From contig CM053140.1 of assembly GCA_028571685.1 (NCBI GenBank), forward strand, positions 153,683,701 through 153,747,700: 64,000 nt of DNA. The letters run 5' to 3'. This document shows, piece after piece, positions 48,986-60,964 of this stretch. The stretch is from Heterohyrax brucei. Its lineage: Eukaryota > Chordata > Mammalia > Hyracoidea > Procaviidae. The position numbers and the translations under genes are program-made. The notes beneath the pieces are model-generated. The model searched no databases, was not told the origin of the DNA, and saw nothing but the letters and a program-made list of their open reading frames with translations. The first letter of the stretch is position 1. Each line of letters opens with the position of its first letter.

Positions 48986-49600
48986 TGTTAAGCATGAGAC
49001 AGGCAGCCTCAGAGCTCAGCACTTCTAACAGACACCTGCTCTGGTTTATCCACCTACTCCAACCGAACATACTGCACATTATTCTGAAACTGCCCTTGAC
49101 AAGATAACTATAGAACAGTCTAGAAATTGCCCTTGAAAAGATAACCACACACGGTTACAGCAGCCCTCAGCAAGTTTTAGCAGGCTTTCTCTGCCATCTC
49201 AATACTTCAAGTGACCTATTACCTCATTAAGCACAAAAGGTTTTTAAGCACCCAATCTATAGGTAGAGACTTAACATGTTGATGAAGGAAAACTGACCTC
49301 TTTCCTCACCCTGGGGAATCAAACCCTTGTCTAGAGAAAATGCACAGTTATCCCCAAGCTCTGAGCACTGGTGTGAAAGTCAGTAGTAAATATTCAGGAT
49401 AAATTTACTTTTCTTGTCTACTCATTGCACAAGCCCAGCGCTGAACGCTACCTGTGAGCACTCTTGGAGGCAGCAGCCCTGACTGCCTCCTATCTTTGAC
49501 CAACAAAATAAAGGAAACTTTCTGATCTCCCACCTTGGCCTCTTGTTTATTGTTGCACAAAGTATTCCCATACAGAACCTGGAGCTTCTACCAGGCACCA
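48986..49600 (+). mobile_element. endogenous retrovirus 5' LTR
   Basis: Likely starts at 'tgttaagcatgagacaggca'. It has a U3-type imperfect direct repeat ('ctgcccttgacaagataac' near 49,090 and 'ttgcccttgaaaagataac' near 49,126), an AATAAA polyadenylation signal near 49,506, and a U5-like pyrimidine-rich stretch ending in a CA within 49,555-49,600. A tgg-containing primer-binding-like segment follows ('tggagcttctaccaggca'), but I cannot assign its tRNA. Both exact ends are uncertain because the 3' LTR lies outside the window. Confidence 0.7.
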
Positions 49601-50181
49601 TTTCTGGTAAGACAGCCAGAAGTCATCACTTTGTTCCCAAGATAGGCCATTCCTCAGACCCTGCCTGAAATCTGTCACCAACCAGAGAATTCTCCAAGAG
49701 AATTCAGCGTGGCTGTAAAAGCCAACCTACCCCAGACCCAATGGTGATTCCATGGGAGACAGGAAATGCATCTGGGTTATTAGGTAAGTACTTAGATGAG
49801 GCCTTGGAAGAATCCCAAGAAGCAGAAATAATTGACCACTAAAAGTATAAAAGGCTTTAGAGATGTGAGGTTATTTTGTATCCACCAAGTAAGGCCTTAG
49901 AAGCATCTCAAGAAGCAGGAGCAGTTGGCTACTGAAACCATTAAAGGCTTCAGATTTTGGTAAGTAACAGAGTAACTCCTAGGTAAGGCCTTACATGAGT
50001 CCCAAGAAGTAGCAGAAATTGACCACTGGAGGCATAAAAGGCTCAGGGTATCTATTACTAAGTTGATTCACCAAATTAGGTTGTGTGAGTACATAAAGTG
50101 TGTGAGTGTGTCCAGAAATGAATGTGCAAGGGATCCCAGAATGTGGCCCTCAAGAATGCATCTTTAAAAACTGGGAATATT
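49601..50181 (+). other. proviral leader with three ~93-bp tandem repeats
   Basis: Sequence between LTR and gag. 49781-50050 carries three imperfect units at a spacing of 93-94 bp, each built as GTAAG-type word, 'aggcctt', 'caagaag(c/t)ag' and an 'aaaggct' end. The last 19 bases (50163-50181) are the left target-site duplication of the L1-based insertion. Confidence 0.78.
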
Positions 50182-52333
50182 TAAAGGCAGGGCTAAGATG
50201 GCATAGTAGTAAGACACCTTCTGTGATCCTCTAACAACAAAGACCCAAAAGAATAAATGAATTGATTACATCTGACATTCTAGGAGCCCTGAACATCAAA
50301 CAGAAGGCTGAGAAATCAGACTAATTGCAGAGAAAGGGAGAGTAGGTCCATAAGTACCGAGGACTGGTCACACTGCCCTCTTTGTGAATCAGATACAGTC
50401 TCCATGATGTAGCATGGCCTCCTCAGAAGGAGAGAAAGGCCAGCAGAGAGTACATTCCAGCCTCCAGAACGAATGAAAATGGACGTTTAACCATCAAAAG
50501 ACAAGCAGCTTGAGTCTAACCTAACACACATGCAAAACTAAATTTTTTCCTTCAGGGTAAACCTGTTTCCCTTTTCTCAGCCCTTTCCTCTCCATTCTTT
50601 GCACTGTGCCTGGCTCTGGAGTCTGACACAATTAACTAAAGAGAAAATAAGACTCTTTAAGCCACTGGAGTCATTCTTATAGACCCGGAGAGGAAACAAT
50701 GTATAAGTCAGGAGAAGGGAGAAAAAATCAATCAGCTTCCCTGAACCAGAAACAGATAAAAAGCCAAGACTAGAGTGCAGAATGGAGGAACTGGATATCA
50801 ACCCAAATAGAGAAATCACAAAAATAAATCGAAGGCAAAACAGTGAATATAGTTAAACAGAGATGTCATTACATAAACATTTGTAACAAAAAAGGTGGAT
50901 TTAAAAGAAAATGTAGTCATGTGTCTTTCCTATGGAGAGGAAGTCAAGGCTATATGAAGAAATTAAAGACTGGCTTAAATGTAGAAAAATAGGAGTAAAT
51001 ACTAAGGTAAAAATCAGAGAAATGATTAATCCTACACATTGAAACAAAAAACGAGAAAAAAACTAAAATCTCAGCAAACAAAAAACCACCAACAGTGAAA
51101 AAGATGAAAAGAAAATACATGAAGAAAAAAGAAAAAGACTCAGCAGAGAAAAAGTAAGTGTAACAAAGGAATTGCCTGCAATGTGCAAAGAAAGATATTA
51201 AAATGACAGCAGGAAACTCATACCTATCAATAATCACTTTGAATGTAAATAGATTAAATGTACCAATAAAGAGACAAAGATGAGAAGATGGGTAAAAAGA
51301 CAAAGTTAAAAAAAAAAAAAAAAAAACAATCCATCTACATGCTGCCTACATGAGACACACCTTAGACTTAAAGACATGAACAAACTAAAACTCAAAGTTT
51401 GGAAAAAAAAAGTATCAAGCTAACAACATTCGAAGAGCAGTAGTGGCAGTATTAATCTCTGATAAAATAGACTTTAAAGTAAAATCCACCACATTAAATA
51501 AGGAAGAGCACTATGTAACAACTAAAGCTCAACACTCCAGGAGGACATAACCATAGTAAATATTTATACACCCACAGACAGGTATCCCAAATAAATAAAA
51601 CAAACTAATTGCACTGAAAACATGAATAGATAGCCTCACAAAACTAGCATGATGCTTCAACACATCACTTTCAGTGAAGGACAGAACATCCAGAGAAAGT
51701 TCGATGAAGACATGGAAGTGCTAAACGCCACAACCAACCATAGACTTGACCTCATAGACATATACAGACCACTTCTCTAAGCAACAAAAAAGTATACTAT
51801 CTTTTATAATGCATGTGGAACATTCTCCAGAATAGACCACATATTGTGCCATAAAGTAAACCTTAACAAAATTAAAAAAATCAAAACATTATAAAACATC
51901 TTTTCTGACCATAAAGCCATAAAATTAGAAATCAGTAACAGAAAAAAGAAGGAAAAAATTTTGATCACTTGTAAACTGCACAACACCTTGTTCAGAGAAG
52001 CTCTTGTACACCAGAAGAGATGAATAATAATAAAAATCAGAGAAGAACTAAATGAGTTAGAGAAAAGTTATTGAAAATTAACAAGACAAAAAGCTAGTTC
52101 TATGAAAAGATTAACAGATTCAATAAATCATTGGCTAAACTGACAAAAGAAAAATAGAAGAGGAAGCAAATAACCCAAATAAAAAACATTTTGGATAAAA
52201 TCACAACAGCTTCAACCAAAACTGAAAAAGTTATAACAGAATACTATGAAATATTGTATTCTAAGAAATTTGAAAACTTGGAGGAAATGAACAAATTTCT
52301 GGAAATAACTACCTATGAAACTAACACAGAGAT
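50182..52333 (+). mobile_element. L1 5' UTR, endonuclease and start of reverse transcriptase
   Basis: Matches the L1 5' end at 9620. From about 51,200 it is L1 ORF2 endonuclease sequence ('catttggaatg'-type start, then 'gcctacatgagacacacctt' and 'catgtggaacattctccaga'), decayed by many stops. It stops where the antisense RTE starts. Confidence 0.83.
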
Positions 52334-52875
52334 ATTGTTGTCATTGATAGGTGCCGTCCAGTTGTTTCTGATTCATAGCAACCTTTTGCACAACATAATG
52401 AAACATGGTCCAACCCCACACCATTGTTGCAGCAACTGGGTCAACTCATCTTCTTGAGGATCTTCCTCTTTTGGACTGACCCTCTACTTTACCAAGAATG
52501 ATGTCCTTCTCCAGGAATTGATTCATTTTAACAACATGGCTAAAATATATAAGATGCAGTCTTGCCATCCTTGCTTCCAAAGAGCATTATGGTTGAACTT
52601 CTTCTGGAGAAGACTGATTTGTTCATTGGGCAGTCCATGATACAGCCGATATTCTTCTCCAAAGCCATAATTTATAAGTGTCAATTCTTCTTTGGTCTTC
52701 CTTATTCATTGTCCAGCTTTCACATGAATAAGATGCTATTGAAAAATACCAAGGACTGGGTTAGGTGTATTTTAGTCTTCAAGGTGACATTCTTACTTTT
52801 CAACACTTTAAAGAAGTTTTTCTTTTTTTTTTTTTTTTGCAGATATTGCCAATGCAGTGTGTCCTTTGATTTCTT
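52334..52875 (-). mobile_element. RTE LINE, 5'-truncated copy
   Basis: Begins at the RTE 3' end ('ataggtgccgtccagttgtt') and stops at 'gtgtcctttgatttct', about 540 bp in, close to the truncation length of the 3674 copy. Confidence 0.88.
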
Positions 52876-55800
52876 TCTTTCTTTTATTGTGATTAAGTAA
52901 AAGTATACAATCCAAATCAATTTTACATGCCCACATATCTGTAGCTCCTTTGCTCACATTGCTCACATTGCTCACATTCTACACTTGTCATATACTCCCC
53001 AGAGTCACCTGTTCTCCTCTCCACCCTATTCTCTCCCACCTAGAAAGAGACCAGTAGCAGAGCATCCTACAAACGCATAGAATCATAAAGTACACAAACC
53101 ATGTGTTCAAACTGTGTCCCAGAGTTCAGCCCATTTTCATCCAAAGAGATGAGCTCAGTAGTGTTTTCTGGGCAGGGGCAGCAACAGATCTAGGCACCAT
53201 GCTCCAATGGGATGCCTCAGGCTTTAGGACCATCAGTTGTGGTCTTTTAGTTGAGTTTGGGGGCTGCACCCTTCTTCTTCTAGTGTTGCCACAGGACCTC
53301 AAAATTGTGTGCTCCATCATGGCAGTCTTTGGTGGTGGCTGGACACCATCTGGTTCTTCTGGTCACATGTTGACAGTCTCTCCCATTCACATGGGTCCTT
53401 TTGTCTCATGAACCGCTTTTTCCTTGCCTCTTTGTTGTTCTCAGTTGCTCTGGATGAGTTGGGACCATTTGGCGTACCTCAGATGGCAGTTCGCTAGCTT
53501 TTAAGAGTCCAGATGCCACTCACAAATACAGGGTACAGAAGACTCTCTTAGCAATAGGCTAGTTATGCCAGTTGGCCTTACTGTCCCCTGAGAGCAGAGT
53601 CCTCAGACCTGGCCCCTGCTCCTCTATCCTTGCAGTACTGGGTTGAGATTAGAAGAGTTTTCACTTTATGATGAAGTAGAGTTAAGTTGATCTACTTTCT
53701 ATTGTGTGCTGCTACTGCTTTCACTTAACCAAATTTCTATCAAGTATCTAATCTATGACCAGCACTCTCCCTCCCTACCCACCCGTGTAGCCATCACTGT
53801 CTTTTCTTCTGTACATAAGTCTATTTTTAAGTTCTTATTATAAGGCTCTCATACAATATCTGTCCTTTTGCTGCTGACTCCTTTCACTCAGCATAATGTC
53901 TTCCAACTGAAACCAGGTTATGAGGTGCTTCCTAGAATCATCATTGTTCTTTATCATTGGGTAGCATTCCATTGAGTATATGTATGATGGTTTGGTTATC
54001 CATTCTTCTGTTGATGGGCATCTGGGGTGATACTGTCATTTTGCTATAAACATTCATATACATGTATCTGCTTATGTGACAGCCTTTGTTTCTGTAGGAT
54101 GTATTCTGAGGAGTGGGATTACCAGATCAAATGGTGTATTGCTTTAAAGCTTTTTAAGAGAGCACAAAATTGCTTTCCAAAGAGGTTGCACCATTTTGCA
54201 ATCCCACCAGCAGTGTAGGAGAGTTCCAATCTCTCTCCAGCCTCTCTAGCATTTGGTTGTTTTGTGTCTTTTGGACCATGGCCAACCACGTTGGGGTGAG
54301 ATGGTATCTCATCATAGTTTTGATTTGGATTTCTCTGATAGCTAACGGTCATGAGCATTTCCTCATGTTTCTTTTAGCAGCTTGTATGTCCTCTTCAGTG
54401 AAGTGTCTGCCCATCTCCTTTGCTCATTGCTTAATTGGGTTGTCTACCTTTTTCTTGTTGATATTTTGCAGTACCTTGTAGATTATGGAGATCAGCTGTC
54501 AGTCTGACATGTAGTTGCCAAATATACTTTTTTCCCATTCTGTATGTAGTCTTTTAATTCTTTTAATAAAGTCTTTGGAGGAGCCAAAGTGTTTGGCTCT
54601 TAGTAGTTCTCATTGATCTGTTTTCCTTTGATCATGCTTTGTTAGATTCTGAAGTCTGTCTAAACTGTGTATTATAACTTCCATTGTTGACCCTATTTTT
54701 TTCTTGCATGATCGTTATCATTTTAGGTTTAATGTTTAGAGCTTTGATCCATTTTGAGTTATTTTTTGTGTAAGGTGTGAGATATAGGTCTTGTTTCAGT
54801 TTTATGCAGCTGGGTATCCAATTTTCCCAACACTGTTAAAGAGAGTGTTTTAACACCAGTTTACAATCTTAGGGCCTGTGTCGAACATCATCCGTTCACA
54901 AGAGGATGGTGGCATCACTGGGGTCTCAACTCTGTTCCATTGTTCTATATGCCCCTTTTTGTACCTGTACCAGGCTGTTTTGACTGCAGGGGCTGTGTAA
55001 TAAGTTCTAAAGTCAGGTAGTGTGAGGCCTCTCACTGTGTTCCTCTTCTTTAGTAATGCTTTCCTTATCCAGAATTTTTTCCCTTTCCAAACAAAGTTAG
55101 TGATTTGTTTCTCCATCTCATTAAAAAATGACAATGGAATTTGTGTTGGGATTGCATTGTATATATAGATTGCTTTGGGTAAAATAGACATTTCATGCGC
55201 AGATAGGTTTCTCCATTTATGTCTTTTTTGGATTCTTGCAGTAAGGTCTTGCAGCTCTCAGTATAGGTCTCTTAGCTCTCTAATTAGATTTATTCTTAAG
55301 TATTTTATCTTTTGGGGGGTCATACTAAATGGTATTGATTTGATGATTTCTTCTTTGATGCTCTCTTTATTGGTATAAAGAAATTCTACTTATTTACTTA
55401 GGTTTATCTTATGTCCTGATACTTGCTGAACTCTTCTATCAGTTCTAGTAGTTTACTTATGAATTCTTTAGGATTCTCTGCATATACAGTCATATCATCT
55501 GCAAATAAGGAGATTTTTACCTCTTCTTTGCTGAAACAGATGCCCTTTATTTCTTTGTCTTATCTATTTGCTCTGGCCAGAACTTAGCGCACAATGTTGA
55601 ATGGAAGTGGTGAGAGTGGGCATTCCTGTTATCAGGGGGATTTCTTTCAGTCTTTCTCCATTCAGGATAATGTAGACAGTTAGCTTTGTGTAGATACCCC
55701 TTACTGCACTGAGTAATTTCCCGTCTGTTCCTACCTTGCTGACAGTTTTTACATGAATGGGTGTTGAACTTTGTCAGAAGCCTTTCCTGCATCCATTGAC

Positions 55801-58485
55801 AAAAGGTGATTCTTAACCTTTGTGGAATTTATGTGATTGATCACATTAATCATTTCTCTGATGATGAACCAAACTTACATCCCTGGTATAAATCCAACTC
55901 GGCCATGATTTTTTTTTTTGATACATTGTTTAATTCTATTAGCAAGGATTTTGTTGAAGATTTTTGCATCTGGGCTCATGAATGATACTAGTCTATAATT
56001 TTCTTTTTGTGGAATCTTTCCCTGGCTTTAGTATTAGGGTTATGCTGGCTTCATAGAATAAATTTGTGAGTATTCCATCCCTTTCTGTGATGTGAAATAG
56101 TCTCAGTAGTATTCAAGTTAACTCCTCTCTAAAAGTTTGGTAGCATTCTCCAACAAACCCATCTGGGCCAGGACTTTTTTTGGTCGGTAGTTTTTAAATT
56201 ATCTTTTCAATCTCTTCCTTTGTGATGGGTTTATTACATTGCTTAACTTCTCCTTGTGATACTTTTGGTAGGTGATGTGAATCTAGAGATACGTCCATTT
56301 CCTCTAAGTTTTCCAATCTGTTAGAGTACAGTTTTTTTGTAGTATTCTGTTACGATACCTTTGATTTCAATTGAGTCTGTTGTGACATCTCCCATTTCAT
56401 TTCTTATCAGGTTATTTATTTACTCTCCTGTTTTTCTATTTTAAGTTTAGCCAATGGTTTATCAATTTTGTTGATCTTTTCAAAGAACCAGCTTTTGGAC
56501 TTACCAATTTTTTTAACTGTTCTTCTGTTCTCTGATTTCTTTAGTTCTGCTCTAATCTGTATTATCTATTTTCTTCTGGTGCCTAAGGGATTACTCTGCT
56601 GCTCTGTTTCTGGTTCAAGATGTAGCATTAAGTCTTTGATTTGGGTCCTTTCTTCCTTTCAGATATGTGTATTTATAGAGCTAAACTGACCTCTGTGTAC
56701 TGCTTTTGCTGTATCCCATTGGTTCTGGTAGGCTGTGTTTTCATGCTCATTTGATTCCATAAATTTATTTCACCCTTGATTTCTTCCATAACCCATGGCA
56801 TTTTGAGCAAGGGGTTGTTCAATTTCCATGAATTCAAATTTCTATCTATGTTTCTATGGTCTGAGAAGATGCTTTGCAATAATTTAATGATTTGGATTTT
56901 ATCAAGACTTGCTTTATGTCCTAAACCATGGTCTATTTTGGAAAATGTTCCACATGCATTAGAGAAGATGTACGTATCTGTTGACGTGTAAAAGTTCTGC
57001 ACATGTTGATGAGGTCTAGCTGGTTAACTGTCACCATAAGGTGTTCTGTATCTTTACTGAGCTTTTTCTGGATGATCTGTCCACTACTCAAAGTGGAATG
57101 TTGAAGTCCTCAACTATTTGTGGAGTAATCAATCTCATTTTTTAATGTAGTTAGTGTCTGTTTGATTTATAGAGATCCTCTGGTACTCTGTGCATAATAT
57201 TTAACATTGCTGTATCTTCCTTATGTATAGAAACTTTCAGCAATAAATAGTGACCATCTTTATTCATGATGGTAGATTTTAAACTGGTCTGTTTTATCTG
57301 AGATTAGTATTGCTACACTTGCTCTTCTTTGTATGTTGTTTGCTTGATATATATTTTTCTATCCTGTAATTTTCAGTTTTTTTCATCTTTGAGTCTAAGG
57401 TGAGTTTCTTGTAAACAACATGTGACTCATTGAGTGGTGTCTTTTGATTCATGGCGTCACTGGCTGTCTCTTTATTGCAGCATTCAGTCTGTTTACTTTC
57501 AGTGTATTTATTGATGGGTTATGTGTTTAGTGTTGTCCTTTTGATGCTTTTATTTTTGCATTATCAATGTTTTCTGTGTTTCTGTTAATGTTTTGTTCTG
57601 GGCCATTCTTCCTTGTGGCTTGACTTTTCTTCTTTTGCAGTGTTGGTTTTGTGTTTGTTGCCACTCCAGTATTATGCTTCTTGTTTTCATATGTTACACT
57701 GTTATTTTGCTTTGTGGCTACCATATGATCCCCCTTATCATTCTAGGTTTAAATTGGACTTTAACTTCTGCATATCTTTTTAATTTCTTCCCCCTCTGAA
57801 TGAGTTATACCTAGGGTAATACATTCCTCTTTTTAGTGTGATGATGCCATAACTTTCATGATACCATGAATGGTTTCCTTCTTTTAATAGAGGTGATTTG
57901 TTTGAGCTTTGTGACTTCCTTGAGTAGAATTCTGGATGCTTCCTTAAGTATACACTTGATGTTTTTGTTTTTCTAAGCAAAGAGCTTCTTTCAGTATTTC
58001 TTGTAGTTTTGATTTGGTTTTTACAAAGCCTTTAAGCTTCTGCTTATCTCCAAATGTTTTAATTTCATCTTCATATTTGTAAGACAATTTTGCATGATAT
58101 AATTCTTGGTTAAATGTTTTTCTCCTTCAAAGCTTTGAATATGTCATACCACTGTCTTCTTGCCAACATTATTTTTGCTGAGAGGTCAGACAAAAACAGG
58201 GCTTCCCTCTGAATGTTAGTTTTGCTTTCTGCCTCACTGCCTTTAGGAGAATCTGTTTATGCTTCATTTTATTAAGCTTGATTACAATATGTCTCCGTGT
58301 CTTTTCTCTGGGGTCTGATTTTTGTGGTGTTCAAAATGCGTCTTGGAAATCTATGTTCTCATCTTACATAATTTCAGGGAAGTTTTCTGTCAGCAACTCT
58401 ACAACAATATTCTGTATTTTCAGCTATCCCTTTCTGTTCAGGAACTCCAATTGTTTGTTAGTTACTCCTCTTAATAGAGTCCCAC
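52876..58485 (-). mobile_element. L1 LINE, nearly full length, minus strand (5.6 kb)
   Basis: Reading on the minus strand: sequence upstream of ORF2 at 58,485-57,515 (ORF1-side, decayed), ORF2 endonuclease about 57,500-56,450, reverse transcriptase about 56,450-54,850 with an intact F-A-D-D box in antisense at 55494-55505, C-terminal region to about 53,880, and a ~1 kb 3' UTR ending in a TTTC-rich tail complement near 52,880. Largest surviving frames: 55191-54850 (113 codons), 57002-56673 (109). Many frameshifts; inactive. Confidence 0.87.
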
Positions 58486-58683
58486 ATGCCATGATGAAGA
58501 ACAATGATGATGTTGGGAAATATAACATGGAGGAATCTGGAAGACATTATGCTGAATGAAATCGGCCAACTGCAAAAGACAAATATTGTATGAGAACACA
58601 AACATAAGGACTCAAGAGAGGTTTAAATACAAAAAAAAGATCAGTTTTTGGTGGTTATAAGGGTGAGGAGGGTCACTGGGAGT
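58486..58683 (+). mobile_element. L1 ORF2 end and start of 3' UTR
   Basis: Colinear with 30480-30650 of another L1 ('ctggaagacattatgctgaa'). Belongs to the outer composite L1. Confidence 0.82.
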
Positions 58684-60964
58684 GGCAATCAGCTCTTTGG
58701 CACTGGCTTGTCACCCCAACAAGGCTGCCATTCATCCAATAAAAGCCCATCAGATGAAGAATCACTAGCGAGGCTGAGACAATGGAAGATCTCCATGCAC
58801 ACAAGATGAAGGAAAAATGATAGAAGCCTTTTGGAAGACCATTTGGCACTTCCTTAGAAAGCTGAAAACTGAAAGAGCTCCTGATGCAGCAATCCTGGAT
58901 TTTTGGAAGATAGTCTGAAGCAATAAGAGCCACCAGGCTGAGATATGAGGACTGAACTATCTGTTCCAATAGCATTGAGTTTGTTTTTGCTTTCACAGGG
59001 CCGAGGGGTATCTCGCTGCCATTTTCCTCTGTGTTTCTCCTCCAGCTGGTGACAGAATGCATTTGTGCACATCTCTTAGCTGCCCAAAGGGCTTATTTTG
59101 TGAACCATCTCTTCCTGTCCTTTACCCCGTTTTCAGGTGGCTTATTCACCTGTTTGCTGCTGAGGGTGGGTGGTATCTTCTGGCTTATCAAAGGGAGATG
59201 CTGATTGAATTCATGGCAGCCCAATTCCTTCTGTCCAGACTCCAGGCAGTCATTGCACTCTTTGGGTGAGATCTTGGGAGAAGCATCAGTGAAGCTTTGA
59301 TGATTCTTCAGGTCTCAGTGATCTACCCTCTCTTTTGCTTCAGTCCGATGTTGGAATCTCTGTATGTCTTTGTAAGGCGGCTCTCAGAAGTTGTCCCTAC
59401 TGCTGCATCCATGATCTTTCCAGTGTGAGATTGGACTTTCAGCTCTCTGACCCATTTGGAAGGGGTTTTGGTGTGCACATTCTATGAGACTCAGGTGTTG
59501 TTTGCTGCATTTTGGGGCAGGTGGATATCCAGTTACGCAGTGTCTTTGTTAAAGAAACTGATTTTTCTCCTCTTTTCGCCCTTTGGGCCTTCATTGAATG
59601 TCAGCTCTGGGCAGTGCTGGGTGTGATGGTGGGGACAATTATCTGTCTGGATCCTCCACAGCGGTCCCTTCGTCTACGTGTGTTTCCTGTAGCAGTGGCA
59701 GGTGACTTTTATGACTGCCACGGCACTCAGTGCTCCAGTAAGGTAGCATGCATCCTCCCCGCTCAGGTCTTCTTCACCATTCCTTTGCTTACCCAGTTCC
59801 CCTTCCCTTTCCCTATGAAGTCCGCGATTTCTTGCTCCCTCTCACTACATCACTGGGATCGTGTTGGCACTGCCTGGTATCTCTAGAGCTTTGTGTAGAA
59901 CAGACATTTTGACAGCGTTGAGCCTCCATGACCCCGAGCAAGGGCAGTCTTTCCACTTAGGCTGGGCTCTTTTGCTGTCCTGCCGCGGGATCTTTGACTT
60001 GGCTGGGTACACTGCTTTTCCATCAGTGGTGAGCTGTATTCACATGTATTTTATCTTCTTGGGGGCAACTGCAAGTTACATAGATTCGAGGAGTTCCTCC
60101 GGAGCACTCTCTTTGTGGGTGTAGAGCAATCCAGCTGATTGGGGTCCCAGACCTGCTCATGAAGTTCCCGATCTCCTTCCAGAAAAAGGGCTACCCACCT
60201 CGGGGCTGAGTATCACCACAACAGTCACCTTCAAAGTACTCCCCTGGGGCAGCTGTGCACCGCCAGCCAGCAGCACTTTCTCTGCCCGTCAGAGTCATTT
60301 TGGAACTCTTTCTGGGATGGCCCATGGGCCCGCGGCGCAAGGGCCGTCTGGCGAACTTCCCTGCAGGGATCTCGGAGCCTGAAAACAACCAACCTTCGGG
60401 ACTACCTGACTCCGTCCTCTCCCTTCCCCCCACGACCTTTCTCTTGCCTCATTATCAGAAGCTACAGGAACTGCTGAAAGGAAGACCTTTGGATGTCATT
60501 CAGGAAGGAAGACAATTGCTGGCCGTAGGACGGCGGCTTGGAAAGCCATCCCAGAAAAAAAGAGTTCCCAACTTGCTTGGAAGCATGGACCAGGTGCTGG
60601 CGTCGGCGCTGAGCTTCCTGAGGGCAGTCCTTGGAGAGGGACCCAAGTACTAGTCAGCAAGGAGCTAGGGAGCACTTTCTCCGAGGACGAGTGTGCGCAC
60701 CTAATGGGCAGTCCTCCTCTCTCTTGGCCTGGTGGCTCTTATTGCTCCAGGCTATCTTCCAAGAAGCCAGGATTGCTGCATCACGAGCTCTTTCGGTTTT
60801 CAGCTTTGGAAGGAGGGGCCAAGTGGCCTTCCCAAAGGCTTCTATCCTTTTTCCCTGCCTGCAGTCCACGCAGAAGTTTTCCAGTGTCTCAGCCTCACTA
60901 GCTTTTTCTTGGACGCATGGCAGCCTTGCTGGGGTGACAAGCCGGTGCCATCGAGCTGATTCTC
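58684..60964. mobile_element. GC-rich fold-back composite of L1 and mariner remnants
   Basis: Outer arms at about 58684-58950 and 60712-60964 are imperfect inverted repeats of one L1 ORF2-end segment. The interior has antisense L1 ORF2 (about 59,100-60,180) and an internally deleted mariner (about 60,185-60,712, ending 'taatgggcagtcctcctc'). The whole block is visibly richer in GC and CpG than all other DNA in the window, including other copies of the same elements. Its open frames of up to 132 codons are GC-driven chance. Confidence 0.75.

Noticed and set aside
48705..49148. Antisense open frame of 147 codons
   Set aside because: It starts inside the LTR and runs into flanking DNA, so it cannot be an ancestral gene. 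No known domain.
49781..50050. Possible CRISPR-like spaced repeats
   Set aside because: Only three imperfect long units in a retroviral leader of a mammalian genome; tandem duplication explains it.
53103..53411. Open frame of 102 codons
   Set aside because: Lies in the L1 3' UTR in antisense; the equivalent region of another L1 (31,500-31,750) is not open.
60255..60653. Open frame of 132 codons in the GC-rich island
   Set aside because: The DNA is a mariner remnant read out of its coding frame. High GC lowers stop frequency.
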